A stretch of 5,515 bases of DNA from Nitrospira sp. (GTDB lineage Bacteria; Nitrospirota; Nitrospiria; Nitrospirales; Nitrospiraceae). This document shows, in pieces, positions 1-5,358 of this stretch; positions within the stretch are counted from its first letter, which is position 1; every line of letters starts with the position of its first letter. A model generated the notes under the pieces. That model was not told the origin of the DNA and did no database searches. It was given only the letters and a program-made list of their open reading frames with translations. Position numbers and translations under genes: made by a program. The DNA lies in NCBI GenBank assembly GCA_016873525.1, contig VGXD01000154.1, forward strand, positions 1 to 5,515. Direction: 5' to 3'.

Positions 1-988
1 GGAAGGGTTCGGCGATCTCCCGCGCGTGGGTCGGCTCCTTCACGAAATACACGTCGTGGATCGCTCTGGCCGGATGGAACTGCGGCATGTAGAGGGCGTC
101 CATGTTCCAAAACTCGTTTTCGACCAGCGAGCCCCGCATTTCCTCGAAGCCCATGCTCACCAGCTTGAGCTTCACCAGGTCGAGGAACTCGCGATAGGGG
201 TGGCGCTTGCCGGCCAGGGCGCGCGGCGGGCGCAGGCTGATCGTGTACTTGCGGAAGCGCTTGCTGCGCCAGCTCCCGTCTTTGAGCAGTTCCGGTGTGA
301 GTTGGGAGACTTCTTCCAGGGGCCCCTGTTTGGCGAGGAGGTCGGCCGCATGGTCTCCTTCGGGGGTCAGGACATACCACCGGTCGATATGGTCGTCGAT
401 TCGGAAGGGTTCGTTGGCGTTGCCGCGTTTGACCGCGTGCTGTTCGACGACGCGGCGCAGCGGCTCGGCAATGGCGGTCAGCTCCCGTTTTGTTCCATGC
501 AACTGATTGAGCAGCGTGCGCAACGCCTTCGCCGTGTGGCTGGGGGTGCCGGTCGCTTCCACGCAGCCTCCCGACACGATCCGGATCGCACCCTCCTTTT
601 TGAGGGAGCCGACGGCGCCGCTCATCTCGCTGGGTTCGAGCCCCTCGCGCGACTGGATGTCCTGGATCGTGAGGCGCTTGCCGGTCTGACCGGCGTCCTG
701 GAGCGCCGACAGGATGCGCTCCACCGGCGAATACTTTTCAAAATAGCGTTCGCCGACTTTGGTGAGCGAGACGAAGGGCGTGTTCGTTTCCTGCCGGATA
801 CTGATGAGCGACTTGGCGAGCAGCCATCCGAGGGCCATGCTGACCTGTGAGGCTTCGAGCGAGGTCTGTTGGGCAAGCTCATCTTCACGCAACGAGCCGG
901 AGGGGGCCGTCGCTTGTTCGTCCTTCAGCGCGGCGAGGACCTTGATTTCCAGAGGGTGCAAGCTGTCGATGAGTGCGGTGATGTCCAT
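1..988 (-). CDS. pheS: Phenylalanine--tRNA ligase alpha subunit, archaeal/eukaryotic type (N-terminal 329 codons; 3' end beyond window)
   Basis: PheS is the catalytic alpha subunit of the cytoplasmic (PheST)2 tetramer that charges tRNA-Phe with phenylalanine. My translation from the ATG at 988 runs without a stop to the left edge. Residues 1-215 look like the stacked winged-helix, tRNA-binding domains of the archaeal/eukaryotic form: LEIKVLAAL near 13-21, a helix-turn-helix-like stretch near 36-61, YFEKYSPVERILSAL near 82-96. Typical bacterial PheS instead begins with a short coiled coil. The class II aaRS core begins around 248 with KYTISLRPP, GKRHPYREF (260-268) and MGFEEM (279-284). FWNMDALYMPQFHPAR (293-308) matches the family signature FWNFDALF.PQDHPAR, with M for the second F and F for D. 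The archaeal-type family is about 500 residues, so roughly two thirds is visible. The start is the first ATG after rpe; only a weak GAGG 15 bases upstream supports it. pheT is not in the window. Family assignment is firm; the evolutionary origin is inference. Confidence 0.93.
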   Translation of the reverse strand, partial: MDITALIDSLHPLEIKVLAALKDEQATAPSGSLREDELAQQTSLEASQVSMALGWLLAKSLISIRQETNTPFVSLTKVGERYFEKYSPVERILSALQDAGQTGKRLTIQDIQSREGLEPSEMSGAVGSLKKEGAIRIVSGGCVEATGTPSHTAKALRTLLNQLHGTKRELTAIAEPLRRVVEQHAVKRGNANEPFRIDDHIDRWYVLTPEGDHAADLLAKQGPLEEVSQLTPELLKDGSWRSKRFRKYTISLRPPRALAGKRHPYREFLDLVKLKLVSMGFEEMRGSLVENEFWNMDALYMPQFHPARAIHDVYFVKEPTHAREIAEPF

Positions 989-1006
989 GGATGTCTTGCC
1001 GTGCCT

Positions 1007-1024
1007 CGCAGGGGCTCGCCTGCG
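1007..1024 (-). promoter_or_regulatory. Small hairpin in the rpe-pheS gap
   Basis: The 38-base gap between the rpe stop and the pheS ATG contains a perfect 6-bp stem (CGCAGG / CCTGCG) with a 6-base loop. No T-run follows, so it is not an intrinsic terminator. It leaves the pheS start about 18 bases downstream and could affect mRNA processing or pheS initiation. In GC-rich DNA a stem this short may occur by chance. Confidence 0.25.
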
Positions 1025-1026
1025 CG

Positions 1027-1731
1027 TTACCGTTTGCGCGGGCTGGCGGCCTTGCTCCCGGCTGTCGCCTTGGCGGAGCCCCGCAGGGCCGCGATCATCT
1101 GGCTATAATCGGAACTGGCAAAAATCGCCGACCCCGATACCAAAATGTCGGCGCCGGCCCGGATGATCCCGGCTGCATTTGCCGCCTTCACTCCCCCGTC
1201 GACTTCCAGCAGCGCGGCGCTGCCGATCCGGTCGATGAGCTGCCTGGCCCGCGCGATCTTGTCGAGCACCGAGGGGATGAACTGCTGGCCGCCGAATCCC
1301 GGGTTCACGGACATCACCAGCAGCAGGTCCACGTCCGCAAGAATTTCCTCGACGGTGCTGAGCGGCGTTGCGGGGTTCAGCGTCACGCCGGCCTTGACGC
1401 GGCGTTCTTTAATGGACTGAACGGTGCGATGCAAGTGCGGGCAGGTTTCCACATGGACCGTCAGGTAGTCGGCGCCCGCCTCGGCGAACTCCGGAATGAA
1501 CGCGTCCGGATTGGTCATCATCAGATGGACGTCGAGGGGCAGCGACGTTACCTTGCGGAGGGCTGCGACGATCGGCGGCCCGACGGTGAGGTTCGGCACG
1601 AAGTGGCCGTCCATGACATCGATGTGGAGCAGGTCCGCTCCGGCGGCCTCCACGCGCGCGACCTCCTCTGCCAGACGAGCGAAGTCGGCGGAGAGGATGG
1701 AGGGGGCGATGCGCAGGCTTGGACGAGTCAT
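1027..1731 (-). CDS. rpe: Ribulose-phosphate 3-epimerase
   Basis: Rpe interconverts D-ribulose 5-phosphate and D-xylulose 5-phosphate in the cytosolic pentose phosphate pathway (and the Calvin cycle where present). The 234-residue product is a complete TIM barrel with all family signatures: IAPSILSADF (8-17), HIDVMDGHFVPN (36-47), DVHLMM (67-72), VNPGFGGQ (142-149) and EVDGG (176-180). The metal ligands H36, D38, H69 and D178 are present; D38 and D178 are the acid/base pair. The C-terminus ends in a short basic Ala/Lys/Arg tail (about 218-234), slightly longer than in many homologues. The frame stays open upstream to 1848, but the ATG at 1731 is chosen because the conserved N-terminus follows directly, AAAGG lies 10 bases upstream (1742-1746), and the start shares one base with the rsmB stop (TGATG), a layout that favours translational coupling. 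A conserved housekeeping gene. Confidence 0.97.
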   Translation of the reverse strand: MTRPSLRIAPSILSADFARLAEEVARVEAAGADLLHIDVMDGHFVPNLTVGPPIVAALRKVTSLPLDVHLMMTNPDAFIPEFAEAGADYLTVHVETCPHLHRTVQSIKERRVKAGVTLNPATPLSTVEEILADVDLLLVMSVNPGFGGQQFIPSVLDKIARARQLIDRIGSAALLEVDGGVKAANAAGIIRAGADILVSGSAIFASSDYSQMIAALRGSAKATAGSKAASPRKR

Positions 1732-3119
1732 CACGGTTCGGCCTTTCGGAGCCGGGCGGCAAAAAAGACATCCATCGAGTGGGAATTCAACAGGGTCGAG
1801 AAGTGCCCTTGAGCGGTCAACAGATCGCGGCCTGAATCCGGCAGCCAAGGCGCCACGGACTCGCGGCGAAACTCCGCGTGGTGCTGACAGAAACGCTCGA
1901 CCACATCCTCGTTTTCGTCCGGTTCGGTGGAGCAGGTACTATAGACCAACACCCCGCCGGGTCGCAAGAGTCGGCTGACATTCTCGATCAGTCGGTGCTG
2001 CAACATTTGCTGGGCCGTCAGACCCTCTTCGGCCTTTTGCCACTTGCCTTCCGGGTGACGTCGAAGGACGCCCAGGCCGGAGCAGGGGGCATCCAGCAAG
2101 ATGCGATCGAAGGGGCGCTCGAACAGGGTTGTAAGGAGGCGACCCTCGTCTTGAGTTGCGTCGGCCGCGACGGTGCTGACGAACTGGATGCCCATCCTCC
2201 GGCAGTTCTCGTCCACCCGGCGCAGGCGTGTCGGCCGGCGATCCATCGCGACGATCTCTCCTCGGTTCTGCATCAAGGCCGCTAGGTGGGTGGCCTTGCC
2301 GCCCGGTGCGGCACAGGCGTCCAGAACGCGCTCGCCCGGCTGCGGGTCAAGAAGCGGCGCCACCAATTGTCCGGCTTCATCCTCCACATAGAAGAGGCCG
2401 TCACGAAACTGAGGCAGGTCTGCGACGGGCCCGCATTTTTCCAGCACCAAACCGATGGGGCTTACCTGCGTGGGAGTGACGATGTGGCCGGCCTGTGACA
2501 GACTTTCCGCCAGGGCCTCACGGGTGGTGCGCAGGCAGTTGGTTCGGATGGTCAGGGGCGGGACTGTCAGGGTGGCGCGGCAGAGTGTCTCGGCCCGTTC
2601 TGTCCCGAGCCGCGCAACCCACCGTTCCGCCAGCCAGGAAGGGCAGGAGTGGCGAATGGCCAAGGCGGCGACTGGGTCCAGGCTTGGATCGGGCCAGGGC
2701 GGGGCCGGCTCCCGGATCAAGGAGCGGAGGACCGCGTTGACGAAGCCGCTCCAATCTCTTGCCGGAGCCCCCCTGGCCGGACGCATCGATTTGACGAGGG
2801 TGACCGATTCGTTGACCGCTGCCGATTGAGGGATCCGTTCGAGGAAGAGTAGTTGGTAGGCCGCCAGCCGCAGAGCCGTGGCGACGAGACGCGGGAGTCG
2901 CTCGATCGGCCGGTTCGACACCTGGGTCAGGCGCCAGTCCAGCGTGGTTTTATGGCGGAGCACGCCGTAGACCAACTCGAAAGCCAAGGCTCTGTCGCGT
3001 CCGTCCAGCTTCGCCCGGCTGAAACGTTGGTCCAGCACCTCATCGGCAAAAGCCGTCCCGCGCTCGATTTCCAGCAGGGCTTCCAGCGCCAGGGATCTGG
3101 CGCCTTGCACGCTTGTCAT
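1731..3119 (-). CDS. rsmB: 16S rRNA (cytosine-967-C5)-methyltransferase RsmB
   Basis: RsmB (Sun/Fmu) uses S-adenosylmethionine to methylate C5 of cytosine 967 (E. coli numbering) of 16S rRNA, acting on free rRNA or early small-subunit particles. The 462-residue product has the full-length layout: an N-terminal NusB-like RNA-binding domain (about 4-140, including ELVYGVLR 48-55 and FVNAVLR 126-132), a linker, and a Rossmann methyltransferase domain (about 240-458). SAM-binding motif I is DACAAPGGKATH (267-278). Motif IV is DAPCSGLG (343-350, C346), and motif VI is YSTCS (393-397). C396 is the expected nucleophile and C346 the release cysteine, by analogy with characterised RsmB. The ATG at 3119 overlaps the fmt stop as ATGA, and GGAG lies 4 bases upstream (3124-3127). 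The frame stays open to 3395 but that part lies opposite or inside fmt and is not conserved. It is co-transcribed with fmt upstream and rpe downstream. No anomalies seen. Confidence 0.97.
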   Translation of the reverse strand: MTSVQGARSLALEALLEIERGTAFADEVLDQRFSRAKLDGRDRALAFELVYGVLRHKTTLDWRLTQVSNRPIERLPRLVATALRLAAYQLLFLERIPQSAAVNESVTLVKSMRPARGAPARDWSGFVNAVLRSLIREPAPPWPDPSLDPVAALAIRHSCPSWLAERWVARLGTERAETLCRATLTVPPLTIRTNCLRTTREALAESLSQAGHIVTPTQVSPIGLVLEKCGPVADLPQFRDGLFYVEDEAGQLVAPLLDPQPGERVLDACAAPGGKATHLAALMQNRGEIVAMDRRPTRLRRVDENCRRMGIQFVSTVAADATQDEGRLLTTLFERPFDRILLDAPCSGLGVLRRHPEGKWQKAEEGLTAQQMLQHRLIENVSRLLRPGGVLVYSTCSTEPDENEDVVERFCQHHAEFRRESVAPWLPDSGRDLLTAQGHFSTLLNSHSMDVFFAARLRKAEP

Positions 3120-4093
3120 GGCTCTCCGGTGGGTGAGACCTGAGGGCCTGGTCCGAGCAGCAGACCCGGCGAGAGGGTATGGCCGGCCAAGTACTGGGCC
3201 ACGCTCATCCTGCGGCTGTTGGCGGGTTGAAGGTCGGTGATGGCCAGTTCTCCGTTCCCTGTGGCCACCAGCAGCCTGTCCTTTTGCACCTCGACGAGGG
3301 TGCCGGGGGCCGCCGGCCCGACCGGCCGATCGGTGGCCGAGGTGCGCCAGATGACCCAGCGATCCTCGCCGGCATAGGTATAGGCCCCGGGCCACGGGTT
3401 CATTCCGCGCACTCGGTTTGCGATGGCGGTCGCTGCCAGCGACCAGTCGATGAGGCCGTCTTCTTTCTTGAGGAGGGGCGCCATCGTGGCCTGGGTATGA
3501 TCTTGAGGGCGAGGGCTCAGGGTGCCCTCGTTGAGGCGTCTGAGCGTGTCGATCAGCAGCGTCCCGCCGACCGCCGCAAGTTTCGAAGACAACGAGCCGG
3601 CCGTGTCATCCGGTTGAATCGGGATGGACGCTTGCAGAAGAATGGCGCCGGTGTCCATGCCTTCGTCCATCAGCATGGTCGTGATCCCGGTCTCTCGTTC
3701 GCCGTTGATGATGGCCCACTGGATCGGCCCGGCTCCGCGGTACTTCGGCAGCAGCGAGGCATGGACGTTCAGGCAGCCTTGCGGCGGGATGGCCAGGATG
3801 GTCGGGGACAGAATGCGGCCGAAGGCGGCCACGACAATACAATCCGGTTGCCAGGCTCGAAGCGCGTCCAGAAACACCGGGTCTTTCATCTTCGTCGGTT
3901 GCAGGAGCGGCAGCCCTTCACGAAGGGCGAGCTGCTTGATGGGTGACATCGCCAACTCCTGCCCCCGTCCCTTCGGCCGGTCCGGCTGCGTCACGACGCC
4001 GACCACGTTGACGCCATCCGACTCTTTCGAGCGCAGGAGCGATTCCAGCGCGGGCACGGCAAAATCCGGCGTTCCCATGAAGACGATGCGCAT
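3116..4093 (-). CDS. fmt: Methionyl-tRNA formyltransferase
   Basis: Fmt transfers a formyl group from 10-formyltetrahydrofolate to Met-tRNA-fMet, producing the initiator used in bacterial translation. The 325-residue protein starts with the hallmark MRIVFMGTPDFAVPAL. The formyltransferase domain (about 1-205) contains the catalytic triad N109, H111 and D147, within LNVHASLLPKYRGAGPIQW (108-126) and MDEGMDTG (142-149). The C-terminal tRNA-binding domain (about 206-315) begins at KKEDGLIDW (209-217), with NRVRGMNPWPGAY (226-238). Length and motifs are normal. It appears to be the first gene of the operon. Upstream is the divergent tRNA-fMet, its substrate, rather than the peptide deformylase gene (def) that often accompanies fmt. 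No Shine-Dalgarno sequence precedes the ATG at 4093 (AACCCC lies directly before it), so initiation may be leaderless. An out-of-frame ATG at 4109 is ignored. The last ten residues (PQVSPTGEP region) are probably poorly conserved. Confidence 0.98.
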   Translation of the reverse strand: MRIVFMGTPDFAVPALESLLRSKESDGVNVVGVVTQPDRPKGRGQELAMSPIKQLALREGLPLLQPTKMKDPVFLDALRAWQPDCIVVAAFGRILSPTILAIPPQGCLNVHASLLPKYRGAGPIQWAIINGERETGITTMLMDEGMDTGAILLQASIPIQPDDTAGSLSSKLAAVGGTLLIDTLRRLNEGTLSPRPQDHTQATMAPLLKKEDGLIDWSLAATAIANRVRGMNPWPGAYTYAGEDRWVIWRTSATDRPVGPAAPGTLVEVQKDRLLVATGNGELAITDLQPANSRRMSVAQYLAGHTLSPGLLLGPGPQVSPTGEP

Positions 4094-4099
4094 GGGGTT

Positions 4100-4128
4100 G
4101 CTTTAGCATGCCACTAGGGGGAAATCAA
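4100..4128 (-). promoter_or_regulatory. Weak candidate promoter for the fmt operon
   Basis: In the divergent gap, the minus strand reads TTGATT (4123-4128), a 17-base spacer, then TAAAGC (4100-4105). These match 4/6 and 3/6 of the sigma-70 consensus. Transcription would begin around 4093, making fmt leaderless or nearly so, which agrees with the missing Shine-Dalgarno. The match is weak and the true promoter may lie elsewhere in 4094-4194. Confidence 0.2.
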
Positions 4129-4194
4129 CTTTCGAAACGAGGCGGATGGCGCGGCAAGCGACTCTCTGACGCCCAGGATCGGCCCTTCGTCGCC

Positions 4195-4224
4195 TTGACT
4201 TCGATCGGCCCCAGTTGTTAGTAT
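4195..4224 (+). promoter_or_regulatory. Sigma-70-type promoter of the tRNA-fMet gene
   Basis: TTGACT (4195-4200, 5/6 to consensus), an 18-base spacer and TAGTAT (4219-4224, 4/6) stand immediately ahead of the tRNA. The bases after the -10 box are GC-rich (GCCGACGCGGGG), like the discriminator of stable-RNA promoters under stringent control. Transcription would start at or within a few bases of the mature tRNA 5' end at 4230, leaving little leader for RNase P to remove. Confidence 0.6.
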
Positions 4225-4229
4225 GCCGA

Positions 4230-4306
<77 letters not shown>

Positions 4307-4324
4307 ACCTTCCCTTTTGATCCA

Positions 4325-4552
4325 TCAAGCGCTTCGGTCGGTGCGGGCTTCCTTCGGGGAGCCTTGCAAAACCGTCATTGTGCTATTTCCCCGTCTGACC
4401 CGGTCGAGAGCCTCCACACCAGCCCGCAAACTTTCTGTGAATGATGGTGCGCATAGTGCGTCACCATAGAGACGGTTTTCCATCTCCCCAGTTTCTGCAC
4501 GGCATAGAGAGCCACCCCAGCCTGGACGAGCCGAGTTGCAAATTGACCTCAT
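4325..4552 (-). CDS. Doubtful small open frame, 75 codons
   Basis: An open frame with ATG at 4552 and stop at 4325; a second in-frame ATG at codon 24 gives a 52-residue version. I do not recognise the product. It is polar, with a plausible helical middle (SFTESLRAGVEALDRVRRG, about residues 37-55) and no membrane segment or known motif. No Shine-Dalgarno stands at a workable distance from either ATG: GGGGAG abuts the second one directly. The frame crosses both the UUCG hairpin and one arm of the inverted repeat, so the sequence may be conserved as DNA or RNA rather than as protein. It lies downstream of the antitoxin in the same direction. Confidence 0.18.
   Translation of the reverse strand: MRSICNSARPGWGGSLCRAETGEMENRLYGDALCAPSFTESLRAGVEALDRVRRGNSTMTVLQGSPKEARTDRSA
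4346..4363 (+). terminator. UUCG-capped hairpin downstream of tRNA-fMet (possible terminator)
   Basis: GGCTTCC and GGGAGCC form a 7-bp stem (one G-T wobble) closed by C(TTCG)G, an exceptionally stable tetraloop. It starts 40 bases after the tRNA 3' end and could end or protect the tRNA transcript. Only two Ts follow, so it is not a canonical intrinsic terminator; it may serve in RNA processing or be incidental. Confidence 0.3.
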
Positions 4553-4591
4553 CCCGAAAAGCGAGCCCAGCGAAAACTAGAAAAGTTTGCG
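4425..4591. repeat. Perfect 10-bp inverted repeat bounding a 147-base segment
   Basis: CGCAAACTTT at 4425-4434 is repeated in inverse as AAAGTTTGCG at 4582-4591. By my rough estimate, a perfect 10-bp pair within about 160 bases has a chance of around one percent. The arms could be termini of a very small non-autonomous element or pair in a long hairpin. I see no target-site duplication outside them, so the mobile-element reading is weak. Confidence 0.25.
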
Positions 4592-4627
4592 AGTGACGTT
4601 GGCCCCCAGAAAGACTTTGCCTGGCTC

Positions 4628-4972
4628 TTATGCGAAAACCACGGAAAGTTTTCCGGTATGACGATGGCGAGGTGCCGCTTTCACGACGACTTGGACATCT
4701 CGTCCGAGTCGAGTGAGGCAATCCATTAAGCGACGCTCTGAGACACCACGGAAGTTGCCTTTTAAGAGTGCGGAGACTTTGGGCTGAGACAAGCCCAGCA
4801 ATTGCCCCGCTTGCGTTTGAGTCAGCCCCTTGTGCCTAATGATCTCATCAATTTTCGTGACGAGCTGAGCTTTCATCAGCATTGCGTCGGCATCACGCAA
4901 GCCAAGGTCCGCATAGACGTTTCCGCTACCTTCTTCGATCTCAATTCCGTGGATGGATTTTCGTTTACTCAT
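4628..4972 (-). CDS. higA: XRE-family antitoxin of a HigBA / Tad-Ata-type module
   Basis: The antitoxin is expected to bind and neutralise the toxin encoded just upstream and to repress the shared promoter. The 114-residue product has an acidic, probably toxin-contacting N-terminus (IHGIEIEEGSGNVYADLG, about 8-24). A Cro/C1-type helix-turn-helix follows at about 50-74 (LTQTQAGQLLGLSQPKVSAL), then a C-terminal helix (RLMDCLTRLGRDVQVVVK, 81-98). The HTH_37-like pattern GLTQ.QA..LLG..QP.VS.LL.G matches antitoxins that pair with Gp49-family toxins. Its ATG overlaps the toxin stop by 4 bases (ATGA), and AAAGGAG lies 8 bases upstream, a strong ribosome binding site. GC content is well below that of the adjacent operon, suggesting acquisition by transfer. 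Activity and specificity are inferred from the family and gene order; an orphan XRE regulator is the less likely alternative. Confidence 0.9.
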   Translation of the reverse strand: MSKRKSIHGIEIEEGSGNVYADLGLRDADAMLMKAQLVTKIDEIIRHKGLTQTQAGQLLGLSQPKVSALLKGNFRGVSERRLMDCLTRLGRDVQVVVKAAPRHRHTGKLSVVFA

Positions 4973-5322
4973 GCTGCGCGCTCCTTTGCCTCCGCCACCT
5001 TGAACCGTTTGCGAATTACACCCATCTCATGCTTGGGGGTGCCGATCCCCTTCGTGGATTTCTTTTGAAAGACATGCAGGACGAACACCCCAACCGAGAA
5101 ACGAACCGTATAGACAGCGCGATACGTGTCGCCTTGATAATCCTCAACGACTTCCAACACGCCGGCTGATCCGAAACCCTGCAACGGTTTGGCATCGACA
5201 TGTTTCTTGCCGATTTGGGCCAGATACAAGGCGTAGCCGAAGGTATCTGGCACCTCTTCTGGCAGCGCCCGAAGATCCTTTTTGCTGCTCCCGATCCAGT
5301 AAAGAGGTTTGGCATCAGGCAT
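4969..5322 (-). CDS. higB: Gp49/RelE-superfamily toxin (HigB / Tad-like)
   Basis: A 117-residue protein of the phage-derived Gp49-like group (PF05973-type) in the RelE/ParE superfamily, whose studied members are mostly ribosome-dependent mRNA endonucleases. Family signatures appear in order: KPLYWIGSSKKDLRALPEEV (5-24), KPLQGFGSAGVLEVVED (45-61), DTYRAVYTVRF (65-75), VFVLHVFQKKSTKG (79-92) and a basic C-terminal helix (IRKRFKVAEAKERA, 103-116). The ATG at 5322 is chosen because the conserved N-terminus begins there. An in-frame TTG at 5358 is part of the -35 box of the promoter, so it cannot be translated from that promoter. No Shine-Dalgarno precedes 5322 (TTAAAATCG). The toxin-first order and the ATGA overlap with the antitoxin are typical of HigBA and Tad-Ata modules. 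Length is normal and no inactivating lesion is visible. Which RNA it cleaves cannot be told from the sequence. Confidence 0.92.
   Translation of the reverse strand: MPDAKPLYWIGSSKKDLRALPEEVPDTFGYALYLAQIGKKHVDAKPLQGFGSAGVLEVVEDYQGDTYRAVYTVRFSVGVFVLHVFQKKSTKGIGTPKHEMGVIRKRFKVAEAKERAA
4981..4987 (-). promoter_or_regulatory. Strong ribosome binding site of the antitoxin gene
   Basis: AAAGGAG lies inside the last codons of the toxin gene, 8 bases before the antitoxin ATG. The toxin itself has no such site, so one shared mRNA should be translated more efficiently into antitoxin than toxin. Confidence 0.65.
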
Positions 5323-5331
5323 CGATTTTAA

Positions 5332-5358
5332 GCTATACCCAAATAGGGATAATGTCAA
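5332..5358 (-). promoter_or_regulatory. Promoter of the toxin-antitoxin operon
   Basis: The minus strand carries a perfect TTGACA (5353-5358), a 15-base spacer and TATAGC (5332-5337, 4/6). The spacer is shorter than the usual 17, which would lower strength. Only 9 bases separate the -10 box from the toxin ATG, so the mRNA would have almost no leader. Between the boxes, CCC and GGG triplets flank TATTT (5340-5350 region), an imperfect dyad that is a candidate operator for the XRE antitoxin. Confidence 0.5.

Larger units (their letters stand above)
4307..4627. other. Spacer between tRNA-fMet and the toxin-antitoxin module, no convincing gene
   Basis: These 321 bases separate the tRNA from the antitoxin stop codon. 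They contain a UUCG-capped hairpin (4346-4363), a perfect 10-bp inverted repeat (4425-4434 and 4582-4591), and a doubtful minus-strand open frame (4325-4552). I see no recognisable protein domain, no RNA gene and no copy of the tRNA 3' end that would mark an attachment site. It could be remnant DNA from an integrated element or a dispersed repeat. Confidence 0.5.

Noticed and set aside
26..850. Long plus-strand open frame (274 codons) opposite pheS
   Set aside because: The minus strand here encodes conserved PheS; the plus frame is an antisense shadow common in GC-rich genes and has no recognisable motif.
991..1812. Plus-strand open frame (273 codons) opposite rpe
   Set aside because: It is antisense to the fully conserved Rpe, has no ribosome binding site that I can support, and no domain.
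1732..1848. N-terminal extension of rpe by 39 codons
   Set aside because: It lies within rsmB coding sequence, while Rpe homologues start at the IAPSILSADF region and the ATG at 1731 has an AAAGG site.
3120..3395. N-terminal extension of rsmB by 92 codons
   Set aside because: The extension overlaps fmt, is Arg/Gly-rich low-complexity sequence, and the conserved RsmB N-terminus starts at the ATG at 3119 with a nearby GGAG.
3179..3946. Plus-strand open frame (255 codons) opposite fmt
   Set aside because: It mirrors Fmt codons on the other strand; the catalytic residues of Fmt prove the minus-strand gene.
4307..4320. Pyrimidine-rich run just after the tRNA as an intrinsic terminator
   Set aside because: No stem precedes it other than the tRNA itself, and the T-run is only four bases.
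4571..4591. Hairpin CGAAAACT...AGTTTGCG as a terminator of the antitoxin operon
   Set aside because: The stem is AT-rich with a mismatch and lacks a following T-run in the minus direction.
4461..4721. Minus-strand 86-codon open frame overlapping the antitoxin end
   Set aside because: It overlaps the antitoxin C-terminal codons in another frame, with no ribosome binding site or recognisable domain.
4802..5169. Plus-strand open frames opposite the toxin-antitoxin genes
   Set aside because: They are antisense to two well-supported family members and show no motif of their own.
5323..5358. Toxin start at the in-frame TTG at 5358
   Set aside because: That TTG is the first half of the TTGACA -35 box, so it would not be in the transcript, and the extra 12 residues are not part of the family.
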